This document shows positions 23,442 through 32,241 of a stretch of DNA of 64,000 nt, one piece after another. How positions within the stretch are numbered: the stretch's first letter is position 1; each line of letters begins with the position of its first letter. A program made the translations under genes and the position numbers. Below the pieces are notes generated by a model that was not told the DNA's origin, did no database searches, and saw only the letters and a program-made list of their open reading frames with translations. The DNA lies in assembly GCF_029968095.1 (NCBI RefSeq), contig NZ_JASCIR010000024.1, positions 1-64,000 of the forward strand, in the 5' to 3' direction. This stretch comes from Streptomyces solicavernae (GTDB lineage: Bacteria; Actinomycetota; Actinomycetes; Streptomycetales; Streptomycetaceae).

Positions 23442-24202
23442 CGCGGCGCCATCCGGATCGCGCCGTCGAGGCGGATCGTCTCGCCGTTGAGCATCCCGTT
23501 CTCGATGACGTGCGCGGCCAGCGCGGCGAACTCGTCGGGGTCGCCCAGACGGGGTGGGTGCGGCACGGACGCGGCCAGGGCCTCGACGATGTCCGGCCGC
23601 GCACTGGTGAGCAGCGGGGTGGCGAAGGTGCCCGGCGCGATCGTGCAGACGCGGATGCCGACGCCGGCCAGGTCGCGTGCGGCGGGCAGCGTCATCCCGA
23701 CGATGCCGGCCTTGGCCGCCGCATAATTGATCTGGCCGATCTGTCCCTCGTACGCGGCCACCGACGCGGTGAGCACGCAGACACCCCGGTCTCCGTCGTA
23801 CGGCTCGTGGGCGGCCATCGCCGCGGCCGCGGACCGCAGAACGTTGAAGCTGCCCAGGACGTTGAGGCGGATCACCGCCTCGAACGGTGCCGGGTCCGCG
23901 GGTTCTCCGTCCTTCGTCAGGATCCGCATCGGCCGTCCGCGGCCGGCGCAGTGCACGACGGCGCGGACGGCCCCCTGCTCCGCGGCGGCCGCGAAGGCGG
24001 TGTCCACCTCGTCCGGGTCGGTGACGTCGACGGGGACGAACCGGGCGGCGGGGCCGAGTTCTTCGGCCCGTTCCGCGCCGGCCGATGCGGGGAGGTCGAG
24101 GAGGGTGACCGTGGCGCCTTGCGCCACCAGGCGGCGCGCGGTCGCCCACCCGAGGCCGGACGCGCCTCCGGTGACGACGGCGTGAATCCCCTTGATGTGC
24201 AT
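23438..24202 (-). CDS. Short-chain dehydrogenase, 3-hydroxyacyl-CoA dehydrogenase type (HSD17B10-like)
   Basis: A 254-residue SDR oxidising a hydroxyl, probably of a 3-hydroxyacyl-CoA. The cofactor loop TGGASGLGWA begins near residue 11, VDVT marks the NAD-preferring Asp, and the catalytic set is Asn in RLNVLGS, Ser in TASVAAYEG and YAAAK. The pattern ILTKDGEPADPAPFEAVIRL is characteristic of the HSD17B10/FadB2-like subgroup. ATG 24202 has AAGGAA upstream. It is coupled to the enoyl-CoA hydratase gene by a four-base overlap. Confidence 0.92.
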   Translation of the reverse strand: MHIKGIHAVVTGGASGLGWATARRLVAQGATVTLLDLPASAGAERAEELGPAARFVPVDVTDPDEVDTAFAAAAEQGAVRAVVHCAGRGRPMRILTKDGEPADPAPFEAVIRLNVLGSFNVLRSAAAAMAAHEPYDGDRGVCVLTASVAAYEGQIGQINYAAAKAGIVGMTLPAARDLAGVGIRVCTIAPGTFATPLLTSARPDIVEALAASVPHPPRLGDPDEFAALAAHVIENGMLNGETIRLDGAIRMAPR

Positions 24203-24259
24203 GTGGTTCCTTCGTGCAGTGGGACAGGTTCGTGGAGCGGCGCTCAGAGAGCCGGGGGC

Positions 24260-25408
24260 TCAGAGGGCCAGGGACTTTGAGATCACGCTCTTCATCACTT
24301 CGCTGGTGCCGCCGAAGATGCGGGTGACGCGGGCGTCCGCGTACAGCCGGGAGATCGGGTACTCCCGCATGTAGCCGTAGCCGCCGTGCAGTTGCAGGCA
24401 GCGGTCGACGACCCGGGCCTGAGTCTCGGTGGCGAACAGCTTGACCTTGGCGGCGTCGGCCGGCGTCAGCGTGCCGGCGTCGAGGCCGGTGACGGCGCGG
24501 TCGACCAGGGCCTGGGCGGCTTCGAGCTCGGTCGCGCAGTCGGCCAGTACGAACTTGGTGTTCTGGAAGTCCGCGACGCGGCGCCCGAAGACCTTGCGCT
24601 GCCGGACGTAGTCGATCGCCAGGTTCAGCGCCGCGGTCGCCGTTGCCTGTGCGGTGATCGCGATGGAGAGGCGTTCCTGGGCGAGATTGCTGGTGAGCAG
24701 GGCGAACGCGCCGCCCTCGGTGCCCAGGACGTTGCGGGCCGGCACCCGGACGTGGTCGAAGAGCAGCTCCGCGGTGTCGGAGGACTTCAGCCCCAGCTTG
24801 TCGAGGTTGCGCCCGCGGACGAAGCCCTCCATGCCGGACTCGACGACCAGGAGCGAGAGTCCCTTGCGCCGGTCCTCCCCGTCCCGGCCGGTCCTCGCGA
24901 CCACGATGACCAGGTCCGCGTTGATCCCGCCCGTGATGAACGTCTTGGCGCCGTTCAGGATGTAGTCGTCGCCGTCCCGCACCGCGGTGGTGGTCATCCC
25001 GGCCAGGTCCGAACCGGTTCCCGGTTCGGTCATGGCGATGGACGCGACGAGGTCGCCGTCGGCGAATCCGGGGAACCAGCGCGCCTTCTGTTCGTCGTTC
25101 GCGTACTCCAGGAAGTAGGGCAGCACGGTGTTCAGGTGCACTTGGAGGCCGCCGAGCGAGGCGGCCGCATAGCCGATCTCCTCGAACACGATGGTGTTGA
25201 AGAGGAAGCTGTCGACGCCTGCGCCGCCGAACTCCTCGGGCACCTGCAGGCCGTTGATGCCTATCTGCGCGGTCTTCTTGAACAGTTCGCGCGGAGCCAT
25301 TCCTGCCGCTTCCCACTCCGGCATGTGCGGCACCACCTCCTTGGCCATGAACTGGCGGACGGTGGCACGGAATGCGTCGTGCTCCTCGTCGAACAGGTTC
25401 CGTTCCAT
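24260..25408 (-). CDS. Acyl-CoA dehydrogenase (long-chain type active site)
   Basis: A 382-residue acyl-CoA dehydrogenase. It has ASIAMTEPGTGSDLAG, the FITGGINADLVIVVART region, and the C-terminal LHGGYGYMREYP and FGGTSEVMK. The usual YEGTSE Glu is Gly here; Glu in LAQERLSIAI near residue 250 sits where long-chain and isovaleryl enzymes place their catalytic base, so the enzyme should be active on a longer or branched substrate. ATG 25408 has GAGGAG seven bases upstream. It lies between the CaiB CoA-transferase and SDR genes on the same strand. Confidence 0.94.
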   Translation of the reverse strand: MERNLFDEEHDAFRATVRQFMAKEVVPHMPEWEAAGMAPRELFKKTAQIGINGLQVPEEFGGAGVDSFLFNTIVFEEIGYAAASLGGLQVHLNTVLPYFLEYANDEQKARWFPGFADGDLVASIAMTEPGTGSDLAGMTTTAVRDGDDYILNGAKTFITGGINADLVIVVARTGRDGEDRRKGLSLLVVESGMEGFVRGRNLDKLGLKSSDTAELLFDHVRVPARNVLGTEGGAFALLTSNLAQERLSIAITAQATATAALNLAIDYVRQRKVFGRRVADFQNTKFVLADCATELEAAQALVDRAVTGLDAGTLTPADAAKVKLFATETQARVVDRCLQLHGGYGYMREYPISRLYADARVTRIFGGTSEVMKSVISKSLAL

Positions 25409-25486
25409 GGGGTACTCCTCGAATGGGTAGGGAGATGAGGGCAGTTGTCTTTCGGGAGGGCGGCCGGTGCGTCGCGGCTCGATGTG

Positions 25487-26710
25487 TCAGCGGTGCGACG
25501 GGGCGAGCGCTTCGGCCCGTTCGGCGTCGTACGTGTGGACGACGCCCGCGGCTTCGAGGGTGCGGACGGCGTCGCGGGCGTAGCCCAGCTCCGCGAGCAC
25601 TTCGGCGGTGTGCTGGCCGAGTTCGGGGGCCGCGGTCCCCGACGGCTCGGGCACGGAGCCGAGGTGCCACGGCGATCCGAGGGTGGTCGTCTCGCGGCCG
25701 GCCACGTCGGTCACGCGGATGAAGATTCCGGACGCCTCGACGTCCGGGCTCGCCATGGTCTGGCCGTACGAGTTGATGCGCCCGGCCACCACGCCGTTCT
25801 CGGTGAGCAGGCGCATGGCGTCGTCGGTGGTCATCGTCGCGAATTCGGAGCGGAGTTCGGCCAGCATCTCGGGGCGGTGGCGGACGCGTGCGGCGTTCGT
25901 CGCGAAGCGCTCGTCCAGTGCCAGCTCCGGCCGGCCGAGGAGTCGGCAGAGACGCTCGAAGTGCGCGTCCGAGTAGGCGGAGACGACCAGGGCGCCGTCG
26001 CCGTTGGGCATGACGTCCGCCGCCGGGGCCAGGGCCGGCTGGCCGTTCCCTGTGCGGACGGGCTCCTTCCCGGTGAGCAGGTAGGTGCCCCAGTTCGGCG
26101 CCTGGAGGTGGACGGCGACCTCCAGGAGGGAGACCTCGACCTCGTCTCCGTGCCCGGTGCGCAGCCGCCGGACGTAGGCGCCGAGGACGGCCTGGGCGCA
26201 GACGTGGGCGGTGGTCGAGTCGACGACCTGGAAACCGACCTTCTGGGGCTCACGGTCCCGCTCGCCGGTCACCGACATGATGCCGCTCTCGGCCTGCGCG
26301 GCGATGTCCAGGCCCGCCCGGAGCCGGGAGGGCCCGTGCAGCCCGAAGCCGCTGACCGTGGCGTAGACGAGGGCGGGGTGCCGGGCGCGCATGGTGCGTG
26401 CCCCGAGGCCCAGGGACTCCATGACACCGGGGCGGAGGTTCTGGACCACGATGTCGGCGCCGGCGATCAGTTCCTCCGCGATCCGCAGGCCGCGGGGGTC
26501 CTTCAGATCGAGCGCGACACCGCGCTTGTTCCGGCTGTACGCGTTGAGCATGGCCTGCCCCGGCGCGCCGATCACCCGGGCGGACTCGCCGTGCACGGGC
26601 TCGACCTTGATCACGTCGGCGCCCATGTCGCCGAGGAGTTGGGCGGCGGCGGGGGCCGCGATGAACTGACCGAAGTCGATGACGCGGACACCGTCCAGGG
26701 GCTTGGTCAT
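25487..26710 (-). CDS. CaiB/BaiF-type (family III) CoA-transferase
   Basis: A 407-residue family III CoA-transferase moving CoA between carboxylic acids. Landmarks are GVRVIDFGQFIAAPAAAQLL, ADVIKVEPVHGES, YSRNKRGVALDLKDP, IVVQNLRPGVMESLGLG and the Asp in AGLDIAAQAESGIM at the position of the catalytic aspartate of formyl-CoA transferase. The ATG at 26710 overlaps the MFS stop as ATGA, tying activation of the acid to its import. It provides the CoA-activation step for the beta-oxidation genes downstream. Confidence 0.94.
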   Translation of the reverse strand: MTKPLDGVRVIDFGQFIAAPAAAQLLGDMGADVIKVEPVHGESARVIGAPGQAMLNAYSRNKRGVALDLKDPRGLRIAEELIAGADIVVQNLRPGVMESLGLGARTMRARHPALVYATVSGFGLHGPSRLRAGLDIAAQAESGIMSVTGERDREPQKVGFQVVDSTTAHVCAQAVLGAYVRRLRTGHGDEVEVSLLEVAVHLQAPNWGTYLLTGKEPVRTGNGQPALAPAADVMPNGDGALVVSAYSDAHFERLCRLLGRPELALDERFATNAARVRHRPEMLAELRSEFATMTTDDAMRLLTENGVVAGRINSYGQTMASPDVEASGIFIRVTDVAGRETTTLGSPWHLGSVPEPSGTAAPELGQHTAEVLAELGYARDAVRTLEAAGVVHTYDAERAEALAPSHR

Positions 26711-28014
26711 CGGGCACTCTCCTCGGCTCGGACACGGAGCACGGCAAGGTCGCGGTCCGGGTGGACCAGGAAGGTGGCGAAGAGGCTGCCGACGGCGATG
26801 AGCACGCCGACGAGGGCGAAGCCCTGGCCGTAGCCGACGATCTTGTTCGCGGCATCGCTGACGAAGTACCCGAGCACCAGCGGGGAGATGACGCCGGCGA
26901 TGCTCGACACCGCGACCAGGCCGCCCATCACCGCGCCGCGCTTCCGCGGGTGTACGAAGTCGGCGACCGTGGTGATGGCCACCGCGTAGGAGGCGGTGTT
27001 GAGGGAGAACGCCAGGGTGATCAGCACCATCTGGAGCACGCCCTGGCCGACGACGGTGAAGCTGTACATCGCCACGCCGGAGGACACGACGAGTGCGCCC
27101 GTCAGATATCCGCGCGCCACCCGCCGGGACACGCCCTTGGCGAGGAGACGGTTGGAGAGTGCGCCGGCCGCGATGGACCCGGCTGCGGCCACCGCGTACG
27201 GAATCATCACCAGCCGGCCGGTGGCCAGGGTGGAGTAGCCCAGTCCGTCGGAGAGGTAGAGCGGCAGCCAAGCGACCTTCAGGGTGGTCGACCAGTACCC
27301 GAAGAACATGAGCAGGGCGATGCCGATGAGCGTGCCGCGTCGGATGAGGGTGGAGAACGGCGCGTCGACGACCTCGGACTCCGCGGCCCGGGCGGCGGGC
27401 GACGCGGCGGGAGCGTCCTTTCCGAACACCAGCCAGAGGACCGCCCAGATGGTGCCTGCCACGGCCAGCACGGCGAACGCCGCGTGCCACGACCACCTGA
27501 CGATCACCCACGTCAGGATCGGCGCCATCACCACCGGCCCGAGGGAGGCCCCGGCGGCGACGATGCCGGCGGGCAGCGCCCGCTTCTCGGCCGGGAACCG
27601 CGACTGGACGGCCTGGTTGGCGAGGGCGAAGGCCGGGCCCTCGGCGAAGCCGAGGACGAGCCGACAGAGCACGAGCACGGTGAAGCTGACGGTCCCGACC
27701 AGCGGCAGCATGGTCGCAACCCACACGAGCATGAGGATGCCCAGGAGCCAGCGGAGCCCGATCTTCGTGGAGAGCGCGCCGAGGAGAATGGCCCCGGCGA
27801 AGAACAACCAGAAGAAGGCGCTCTGGACGACGCCGAACTGCTGGGCCGTGATGCCCAGGTCTTTCAGGATGCCCTGTGCGGAAAAGCCGATCACGGCCTT
27901 GTCTGCGTAGTTGAGCAGCATGAACAGCGCCAGCAGCACGGTAACGCTCCATGCGCCGGCCTTGGTTGGTGAAGCTGCTGCGGCCGGTGCCGCCTTGGGC
28001 AGGGTTCGAGTCAT
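26707..28014 (-). CDS. MFS transporter (probable organic acid importer)
   Basis: A 435-residue major facilitator with twelve predicted helices. The first has LLALFMLLNYADKAVIGFSA, the loop 2-3 motif is GALSTKIGLRWLLG, and RLVLGFAEGPAFALANQAVQ matches the ACS/phthalate permease group of organic acid carriers. ATG 28014 follows GAGGAGA. It is the first gene of the minus-strand run with the CaiB CoA-transferase, acyl-CoA dehydrogenase, SDR, crotonase and thiolase, so its cargo is likely their substrate. Confidence 0.92.
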   Translation of the reverse strand: MTRTLPKAAPAAAASPTKAGAWSVTVLLALFMLLNYADKAVIGFSAQGILKDLGITAQQFGVVQSAFFWLFFAGAILLGALSTKIGLRWLLGILMLVWVATMLPLVGTVSFTVLVLCRLVLGFAEGPAFALANQAVQSRFPAEKRALPAGIVAAGASLGPVVMAPILTWVIVRWSWHAAFAVLAVAGTIWAVLWLVFGKDAPAASPAARAAESEVVDAPFSTLIRRGTLIGIALLMFFGYWSTTLKVAWLPLYLSDGLGYSTLATGRLVMIPYAVAAAGSIAAGALSNRLLAKGVSRRVARGYLTGALVVSSGVAMYSFTVVGQGVLQMVLITLAFSLNTASYAVAITTVADFVHPRKRGAVMGGLVAVSSIAGVISPLVLGYFVSDAANKIVGYGQGFALVGVLIAVGSLFATFLVHPDRDLAVLRVRAEESAR

Positions 28015-28546
28015 GAAATCTCCTCGCAGTGAGGGCATGAAGGGCGAGGCGTCAGAGGCGATGGACCGACGTGGTCGGGGCAGGGCCAGATGTCTGCTCG
28101 CCTGACGAACGGCGAAGACCGGGTTGCGATCTCGCGTCATCCCATTCAAGCCACGCGGACTGATCGCGTCCAAGACCGATATCCACCCGGACCGACTACG
28201 GTTGCCTATAGGTCGCCGGGCGGGGGCTGGGGGCCGCGCAGGGGCCGCGCAGGGGCCGCGCAGGGGCCGCGCAGGGGCCGCGCAGGGGCCGCGCAGGGGC
28301 CGCGCAGGGGCCGCGCAGGGGCCGCGCAGGGGCCGCGCAGGGGTGCGCAGGGGTGCGTTGTGCCCGTCGACTCGTTCTGCGCGCGGCCCCCCTGCACTGC
28401 GGTGGCGGCGGCAGGGGGCCGATGGACGAGGTGCGGGACAGTCTCCGCGATGGGCTCTACTGGTGCCTGACGTTCGCGGTGATCCTGCTGCCGGTGGGAT
28501 GCGCGACCGGGCTCCGGGTGTGGGTCACCCTGGGCTACGGTTCGGG
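28015..28546. other. 532-base intergenic region with repeat array
   Basis: The stretch lies between the MFS start and the end of the first flavoprotein gene. It must hold the promoter of the MFS/CaiB operon. Its main content is the 11-bp tandem array at 28230-28339 and degenerate copies to about 28359. A plus-strand frame from ATG 28422 (MDEVRDSLRDGLYWCLTFAV) could give a membrane peptide but runs on antisense to the flavoprotein gene; I do not call it a gene. Confidence 0.6.
28230..28339. repeat. Tandem repeat, 11-bp unit GGGGCCGCGCA, ten perfect copies
   Basis: Ten identical head-to-tail copies occupy exactly 110 bases, followed by two diverged ones (GGGGTGCGCA, GGGGTGCGTTG). The period is not a multiple of three and no gene crosses it. 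Perfect identity implies recent expansion by slippage. Confidence 0.95.
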
Positions 28547-29929
28547 TCAGCAGCCTCCGGAGGCGGGGGTCCGGTCGGTGCCGGGGGCGCCGAGTTGGAT
28601 CAGGGCGGGGGTCGGGGCGCAGCAGCCGGTCGCCTGCTCCTGGTCGGCCTCGGGGGTGTTGAGGAGCCCGCCGCCCTTGCACACCCCGGTCTCGGGGAGG
28701 GTGAGTTCGACGCGGTCGGCGGAGTCGGTGTCGCCGGTGAGTGCGGCGACGACGGAGCGGACCTGCTCGTATCCGGTCAGGGCGAGGAAGGTCGGGGCGC
28801 GGCCGTAGGACTTCATGCCGACCAGGTAGACGCCCTGCTCGGAGTGGGACAGCTCGCGGTGGCCGTGCGGATAGACGGTGCCGCAGGAGTGCTGGTTGGG
28901 GTCGATGAGCGGGGCGAGTTCGACCGGGGCCTGGAGGCGCTCGTCGAGGTTCAGGCGGATCTCGGAGAGGAAGGACAGGTCGGGGCGGTAGCCGGTGAGG
29001 GCGATGACCTCGTCGACCGGGTCGAGGCGGCGGCCGTCCTCGGCGACCAGGACCAGGCGGCCGTCGTCGTCGCGTTCGACGGCGTCGGTGCGGAAGCCGG
29101 TGACCGCGTCGGCGTGGCCGTCGTCCACTGCGGCCTTCGCAGCGAGGCCGAGGGCGCCGCGGGCGGGGAGCTGGTCGCTCTCGCCGCCGCCGAAGGTATC
29201 GCCGGAGATGCCGCGACGCAGGACCCATACGGCCTGCGTGCGGGTGCCGTCGCCGGACTTCGCGAGGTCGGCCAGGTAGGCGAGGGCGGTGAAGGCGGAG
29301 GCGCCGGAGCCGATGACTGCGGTGCGCTTGCCCGCGTAACGGGCGCGTACGGCAGGGTCGCTGAGGTCCGGGACGCGGTAGGTGATCCGGTCGGCGGCGG
29401 CGCGCTCGCCGAGGGCGGGCAGGCCGCTGCCGCCCGCCGGGGAGGGCGTGGCCCAGGTGCCGGAGGCGTCGATGACGGCGCGGGCGTGGAGGCGCTCTTC
29501 GCGGCCGTCGGCGTGGGCGACGTGCACGACGAAGGGCTGGCCCTCGCGGTCGGCGTCGACGATCCGGTCGCGGCCGGAGCGGGAGACGCCGGTGACGGTG
29601 GCGCCGGTGCGGACCTTCTCGCCGAGGGCGTCCGCGAGCGGCTGGAGGTACTGCTCGGCCCAGTCGCCGCCGGAGGGGTAGGTCGCGGCGTCGGGGTGGG
29701 TCCAGCCGGTGGGGGCGAGGAGCTTCTCGGCGGCCGGGTCGACGACCTCGCCCCAGGTGGAGAAGAGCCGCACATGCGCCCACTCGCGCACGGCCGCACC
29801 GGCCCGGGTGCCCGCTTCCAGAACGAGCGGCTCGATGCCCTGCTCGACCAGATGGGCGGCGGCGGCCAGGCCGATGGGGCCGGCCCCGATCACGACGACG
29901 GGCAGTTCGACGGTGGCGGGCGCGTTCAC
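28547..29929 (-). CDS. FAD/NAD(P)-dependent oxidoreductase of the arsenic locus, with Cys-rich tail
   Basis: A 460-residue two-dinucleotide flavoprotein. The FAD loop VVVIGAGPIGLAAAAHLVEQ is at residues 10-30, the NADPH loop AVIGSGASAFTALAYLA near 205, and ALTGYRPDLSFL near 310. The C-terminus is unusual: Cys in ETGVCKGG, a Cys pair in ATGCCAP and a terminal SGGC, suited to bind arsenite or another thiophile. GTG 29929 follows GAGGAG. It sits downstream of acr3 and an ArsO-like gene but behind its own AT-rich promoter with a palindrome, so it is probably arsenic-inducible. Its reaction is unknown; similar proteins occur in actinobacterial ars loci. Confidence 0.85.
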   Translation of the reverse strand: MNAPATVELPVVVIGAGPIGLAAAAHLVEQGIEPLVLEAGTRAGAAVREWAHVRLFSTWGEVVDPAAEKLLAPTGWTHPDAATYPSGGDWAEQYLQPLADALGEKVRTGATVTGVSRSGRDRIVDADREGQPFVVHVAHADGREERLHARAVIDASGTWATPSPAGGSGLPALGERAAADRITYRVPDLSDPAVRARYAGKRTAVIGSGASAFTALAYLADLAKSGDGTRTQAVWVLRRGISGDTFGGGESDQLPARGALGLAAKAAVDDGHADAVTGFRTDAVERDDDGRLVLVAEDGRRLDPVDEVIALTGYRPDLSFLSEIRLNLDERLQAPVELAPLIDPNQHSCGTVYPHGHRELSHSEQGVYLVGMKSYGRAPTFLALTGYEQVRSVVAALTGDTDSADRVELTLPETGVCKGGGLLNTPEADQEQATGCCAPTPALIQLGAPGTDRTPASGGC

Positions 29930-29993
29930 GGCGACTCCTCGCAGCTTGTTTCGACGGCTGTCGATGGCCTAGGCCGCCAGCATGGCACCTGCT

Positions 29994-30025
29994 TTGACGA
30001 ACGTCAACATAGACATTTATCGAAT
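29994..30025. promoter_or_regulatory. AT-rich ArsR-box candidate upstream of the flavoprotein gene
   Basis: TTGACGAACGTCAA (29994-30007) is an inverted repeat with 6-bp arms; it is followed by an AT-rich segment reading TTCGATAAATGTCTATG on the minus strand. The TCGAT-N-A-N-TGT half-site resembles one before arsR. Its place between the two flavoprotein genes suggests a second ArsR-controlled start for the Cys-tailed flavoprotein. Confidence 0.45.
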
Positions 30026-30052
30026 TAGCGCTCAGGGCATCAGGTCGTCACG

Positions 30053-31141
30053 TCAGTTCCGTGCGCACAGTTCCGCGATCTCCCGGACCGCGTCCCGCGC
30101 CGGGCGGCCGACGCCGATCAGCGTCGCGGAGGCGGGCCCCGTCCAGTCGCCGTACCCGAGCAGATGCAGCCGCGGCTCGTCGACCGCGCGGGTGCCCTCG
30201 GTCGCGATGTGCCCGCGTGCGCCCCGGAGCTGGAGCGGGCCGAGGTGGGAGAGGGCGGGTCGGAAGCCGGTGCACCAGATGATCGCGTCCGCCTCGGCAC
30301 GGGTGCCGTCGGCCCGGACGACGCCCTCGCGTTCCATACGTACGAACATGGGCGACGCCTTCAGCAGCCCCGCGTCCCGCGCCTCGCGCACCGGTGGCAC
30401 GGCCACGATGTCGCCCAGCGCGGCGACGCCGCCGGTGTCGGTGCGGCCTGCCTCAAGGGCTTGCCGGCGGGCGGTGGCCGCGTCGAAGAGGGCGCGCCCG
30501 TCGATCTCGTCGGGCAGGAAGCGGGGCGGGCGCTGGGTGACCCAGGTCAGGTCGGTGTCGTACGCGAGATCGGCGGCGATCTGGGCGCCGGAGTTGCCGC
30601 CGCCGACCACCACCACCTTCCCCCGGCTTCCGGCCCGGGGGACCCCCAGCCCGGCGAAGTCGGCCGGCGAGCGGTACTCGACGGCGTGGAGCTGCCGTCC
30701 CGCGAACTCGGTGCGGCCGGGGACGGCGGGCAGGAACGGCCGCCCCCAGGTGCCCGTCGCGGAGATCACGGCTCGCGCCCGCCACGTACCGCTCTCGGAC
30801 TCGACGCGCAGGAAGTCCCCGTCGCGATGCACGCCGCGCACCAACGCCGAGCGCACGATGGGCAGTTCGTAGCGTTGCTCGTACGCGGTGAGGTACTCCA
30901 CGACGTGCCGCGCGTCCGGGTGGGCCTTGCCCTCCTGTACGGGCATGGGCCGGCCCGGCAGCGAGGAGAACGCCGCCGGGGAGAACAGGTGGAGCGAGTG
31001 CCAGGCGTGCTGCCAGGCGCCGCCGGGCGTGGACCGGGCGTCGAGGACGACGAAGTCCAGGCCCCGGCGGCGCAGGTGGTAACCGGCGGCGAGCCCTGCC
31101 TGGCCGCCGCCGATCACCACCACATCGGTCCGCCGCGTCAC
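30053..31141 (-). CDS. arsO: ArsO-like NAD(P)H-dependent flavin monooxygenase
   Basis: A 362-residue flavin-containing monooxygenase-like protein. FAD loop VVVIGGGQAGLAAGYHLRRR at residues 6-25, then GGAWQHAWHSLHLFSPAAFS, ATGTWGRPFLP, the NADPH loop VVVVGGGNSGAQIAADL and a C-terminal CTGFRP and LLGYGDWTGPAS. This matches the ArsO family found in actinobacterial arsenic operons; its chemistry is not settled. GTG 31141 overlaps the acr3 stop (GTGA), so it is translated with the arsenite pump. No CxxC is present, so it is not a thioredoxin reductase. Confidence 0.85.
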   Translation of the reverse strand: MTRRTDVVVIGGGQAGLAAGYHLRRRGLDFVVLDARSTPGGAWQHAWHSLHLFSPAAFSSLPGRPMPVQEGKAHPDARHVVEYLTAYEQRYELPIVRSALVRGVHRDGDFLRVESESGTWRARAVISATGTWGRPFLPAVPGRTEFAGRQLHAVEYRSPADFAGLGVPRAGSRGKVVVVGGGNSGAQIAADLAYDTDLTWVTQRPPRFLPDEIDGRALFDAATARRQALEAGRTDTGGVAALGDIVAVPPVREARDAGLLKASPMFVRMEREGVVRADGTRAEADAIIWCTGFRPALSHLGPLQLRGARGHIATEGTRAVDEPRLHLLGYGDWTGPASATLIGVGRPARDAVREIAELCARN

Positions 31142-32241
31142 GCGGATGCGTTGATCGCGGACGGCGCGAACTTCTTGCGCCAGGCCAGCGCCACGTACAC
31201 GAGCGCGACCAGGACCGGCACCTCGATCAGCGGGCCGACGACACCGGACAGGGCCTGGCCGGACGTGACACCGAAGGTGGCGATGGCGACGGCGATGGCC
31301 AGCTCGAAGTTGTTGCCGGCCGCCGTGAAGGCGAGGGTCGTGGTGCGCTCGTACGTGAGGCCGATGGCCTTGCCGAGGAGGAAGGTGCCGAAGAACATCA
31401 CCGCGAAGTAGACGAGGAGGGGGAGCGCAATGCGGACCACGTCGACCGGCTGCGAGGTGATCGTCTTCCCCTGGAGGGCGAAGAGGATGACGATCGTGAA
31501 GAGCAGGCCGTACAGCGCCCAGGGGCCGATCTTCGGCAGGAAGTTGGACTCGTAGCGCTCGCGGCCGAGCTTCTGCTCGCCGATGCGGCGGGTGAGGAAG
31601 CCGGCGAGGAGCGGGACGCCGAGGAAGACGATCACGTTCAGGGCGATGTGCCAGACGGGGACGTCGAGCCCTTGGCCGTCGCCGAGGCCGAGCCACTGGG
31701 GCAGCAGGTCGAGGTAGAACCAGCCGAGCAGGCCGAAGGCGATGACCTGGAAGACCGAGTTGAGGGCGACGAGCACGGCGGCGGCCTCGCGGTCGCCGCA
31801 GGCCAGGTCGTTCCAGATGATCACCATGGCGATGCAGCGGGCGAGGCCGACGATGATCAGGCCGGTGCGGTACTCGGGCAGGTCCGGCAGGAAGATCCAG
31901 GCGAGGGCGAACATGACCGCCGGGCCCAGGATCCAGTTGATGACCAGCGAGGAGAGCATCAGGCGCCGGTCGCCTGTGACGGCATCGAGCCGGTCGTAGC
32001 GGACCTTGGCGAGGACCGGGTACATCATCACGAGCAGGCCCAGGGCGATCGGCAGGGAGATGCCGCCGATCTCCACCTGGGCCAGCGCGTCGCCCATGCC
32101 GGGGATCAGCCGGCCGAGGCCGAGGCCGACGGCCATGGCGAGCAGGATCCACACGGCGAGGAAGCGGTCGAGTGTCGACAGCTTCGCGACGACCGAGGAC
32201 TCCTCGGCTGTCGTGGGGGCGGGGGATTCGGTGCGGGTCAC
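31138..32241 (-). CDS. acr3: Arsenite efflux transporter Acr3
   Basis: A 367-residue, ten-helix arsenite permease of the BART superfamily that exports As(III) using the proton motive force. The conserved Cys is in LARCIAMVIIWNDLACGD and the conserved Glu in AGNNFELAIAVAIATFGV, both needed for transport in characterised Acr3 proteins. The GTG at 32241 overlaps the arsR stop as GTGA, so repressor and pump are coupled. The N-terminal 25 residues form a short cytoplasmic leader. Confidence 0.96.
   Translation of the reverse strand: MTRTESPAPTTAEESSVVAKLSTLDRFLAVWILLAMAVGLGLGRLIPGMGDALAQVEIGGISLPIALGLLVMMYPVLAKVRYDRLDAVTGDRRLMLSSLVINWILGPAVMFALAWIFLPDLPEYRTGLIIVGLARCIAMVIIWNDLACGDREAAAVLVALNSVFQVIAFGLLGWFYLDLLPQWLGLGDGQGLDVPVWHIALNVIVFLGVPLLAGFLTRRIGEQKLGRERYESNFLPKIGPWALYGLLFTIVILFALQGKTITSQPVDVVRIALPLLVYFAVMFFGTFLLGKAIGLTYERTTTLAFTAAGNNFELAIAVAIATFGVTSGQALSGVVGPLIEVPVLVALVYVALAWRKKFAPSAINASA

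Noticed and set aside
28230..28360. Repeat array resembling a CRISPR at first sight
   Set aside because: Units are 11 bp, directly abutting, with no spacers and no cas genes in the window.
28422..28808. Plus-strand frame beginning MDEVRDSLRDGLYWCLTFAV that could be a small membrane protein
   Set aside because: It continues for most of its length antisense to the well-supported flavoprotein gene, and the downstream part is low-complexity. Only the first 45 residues look natural.
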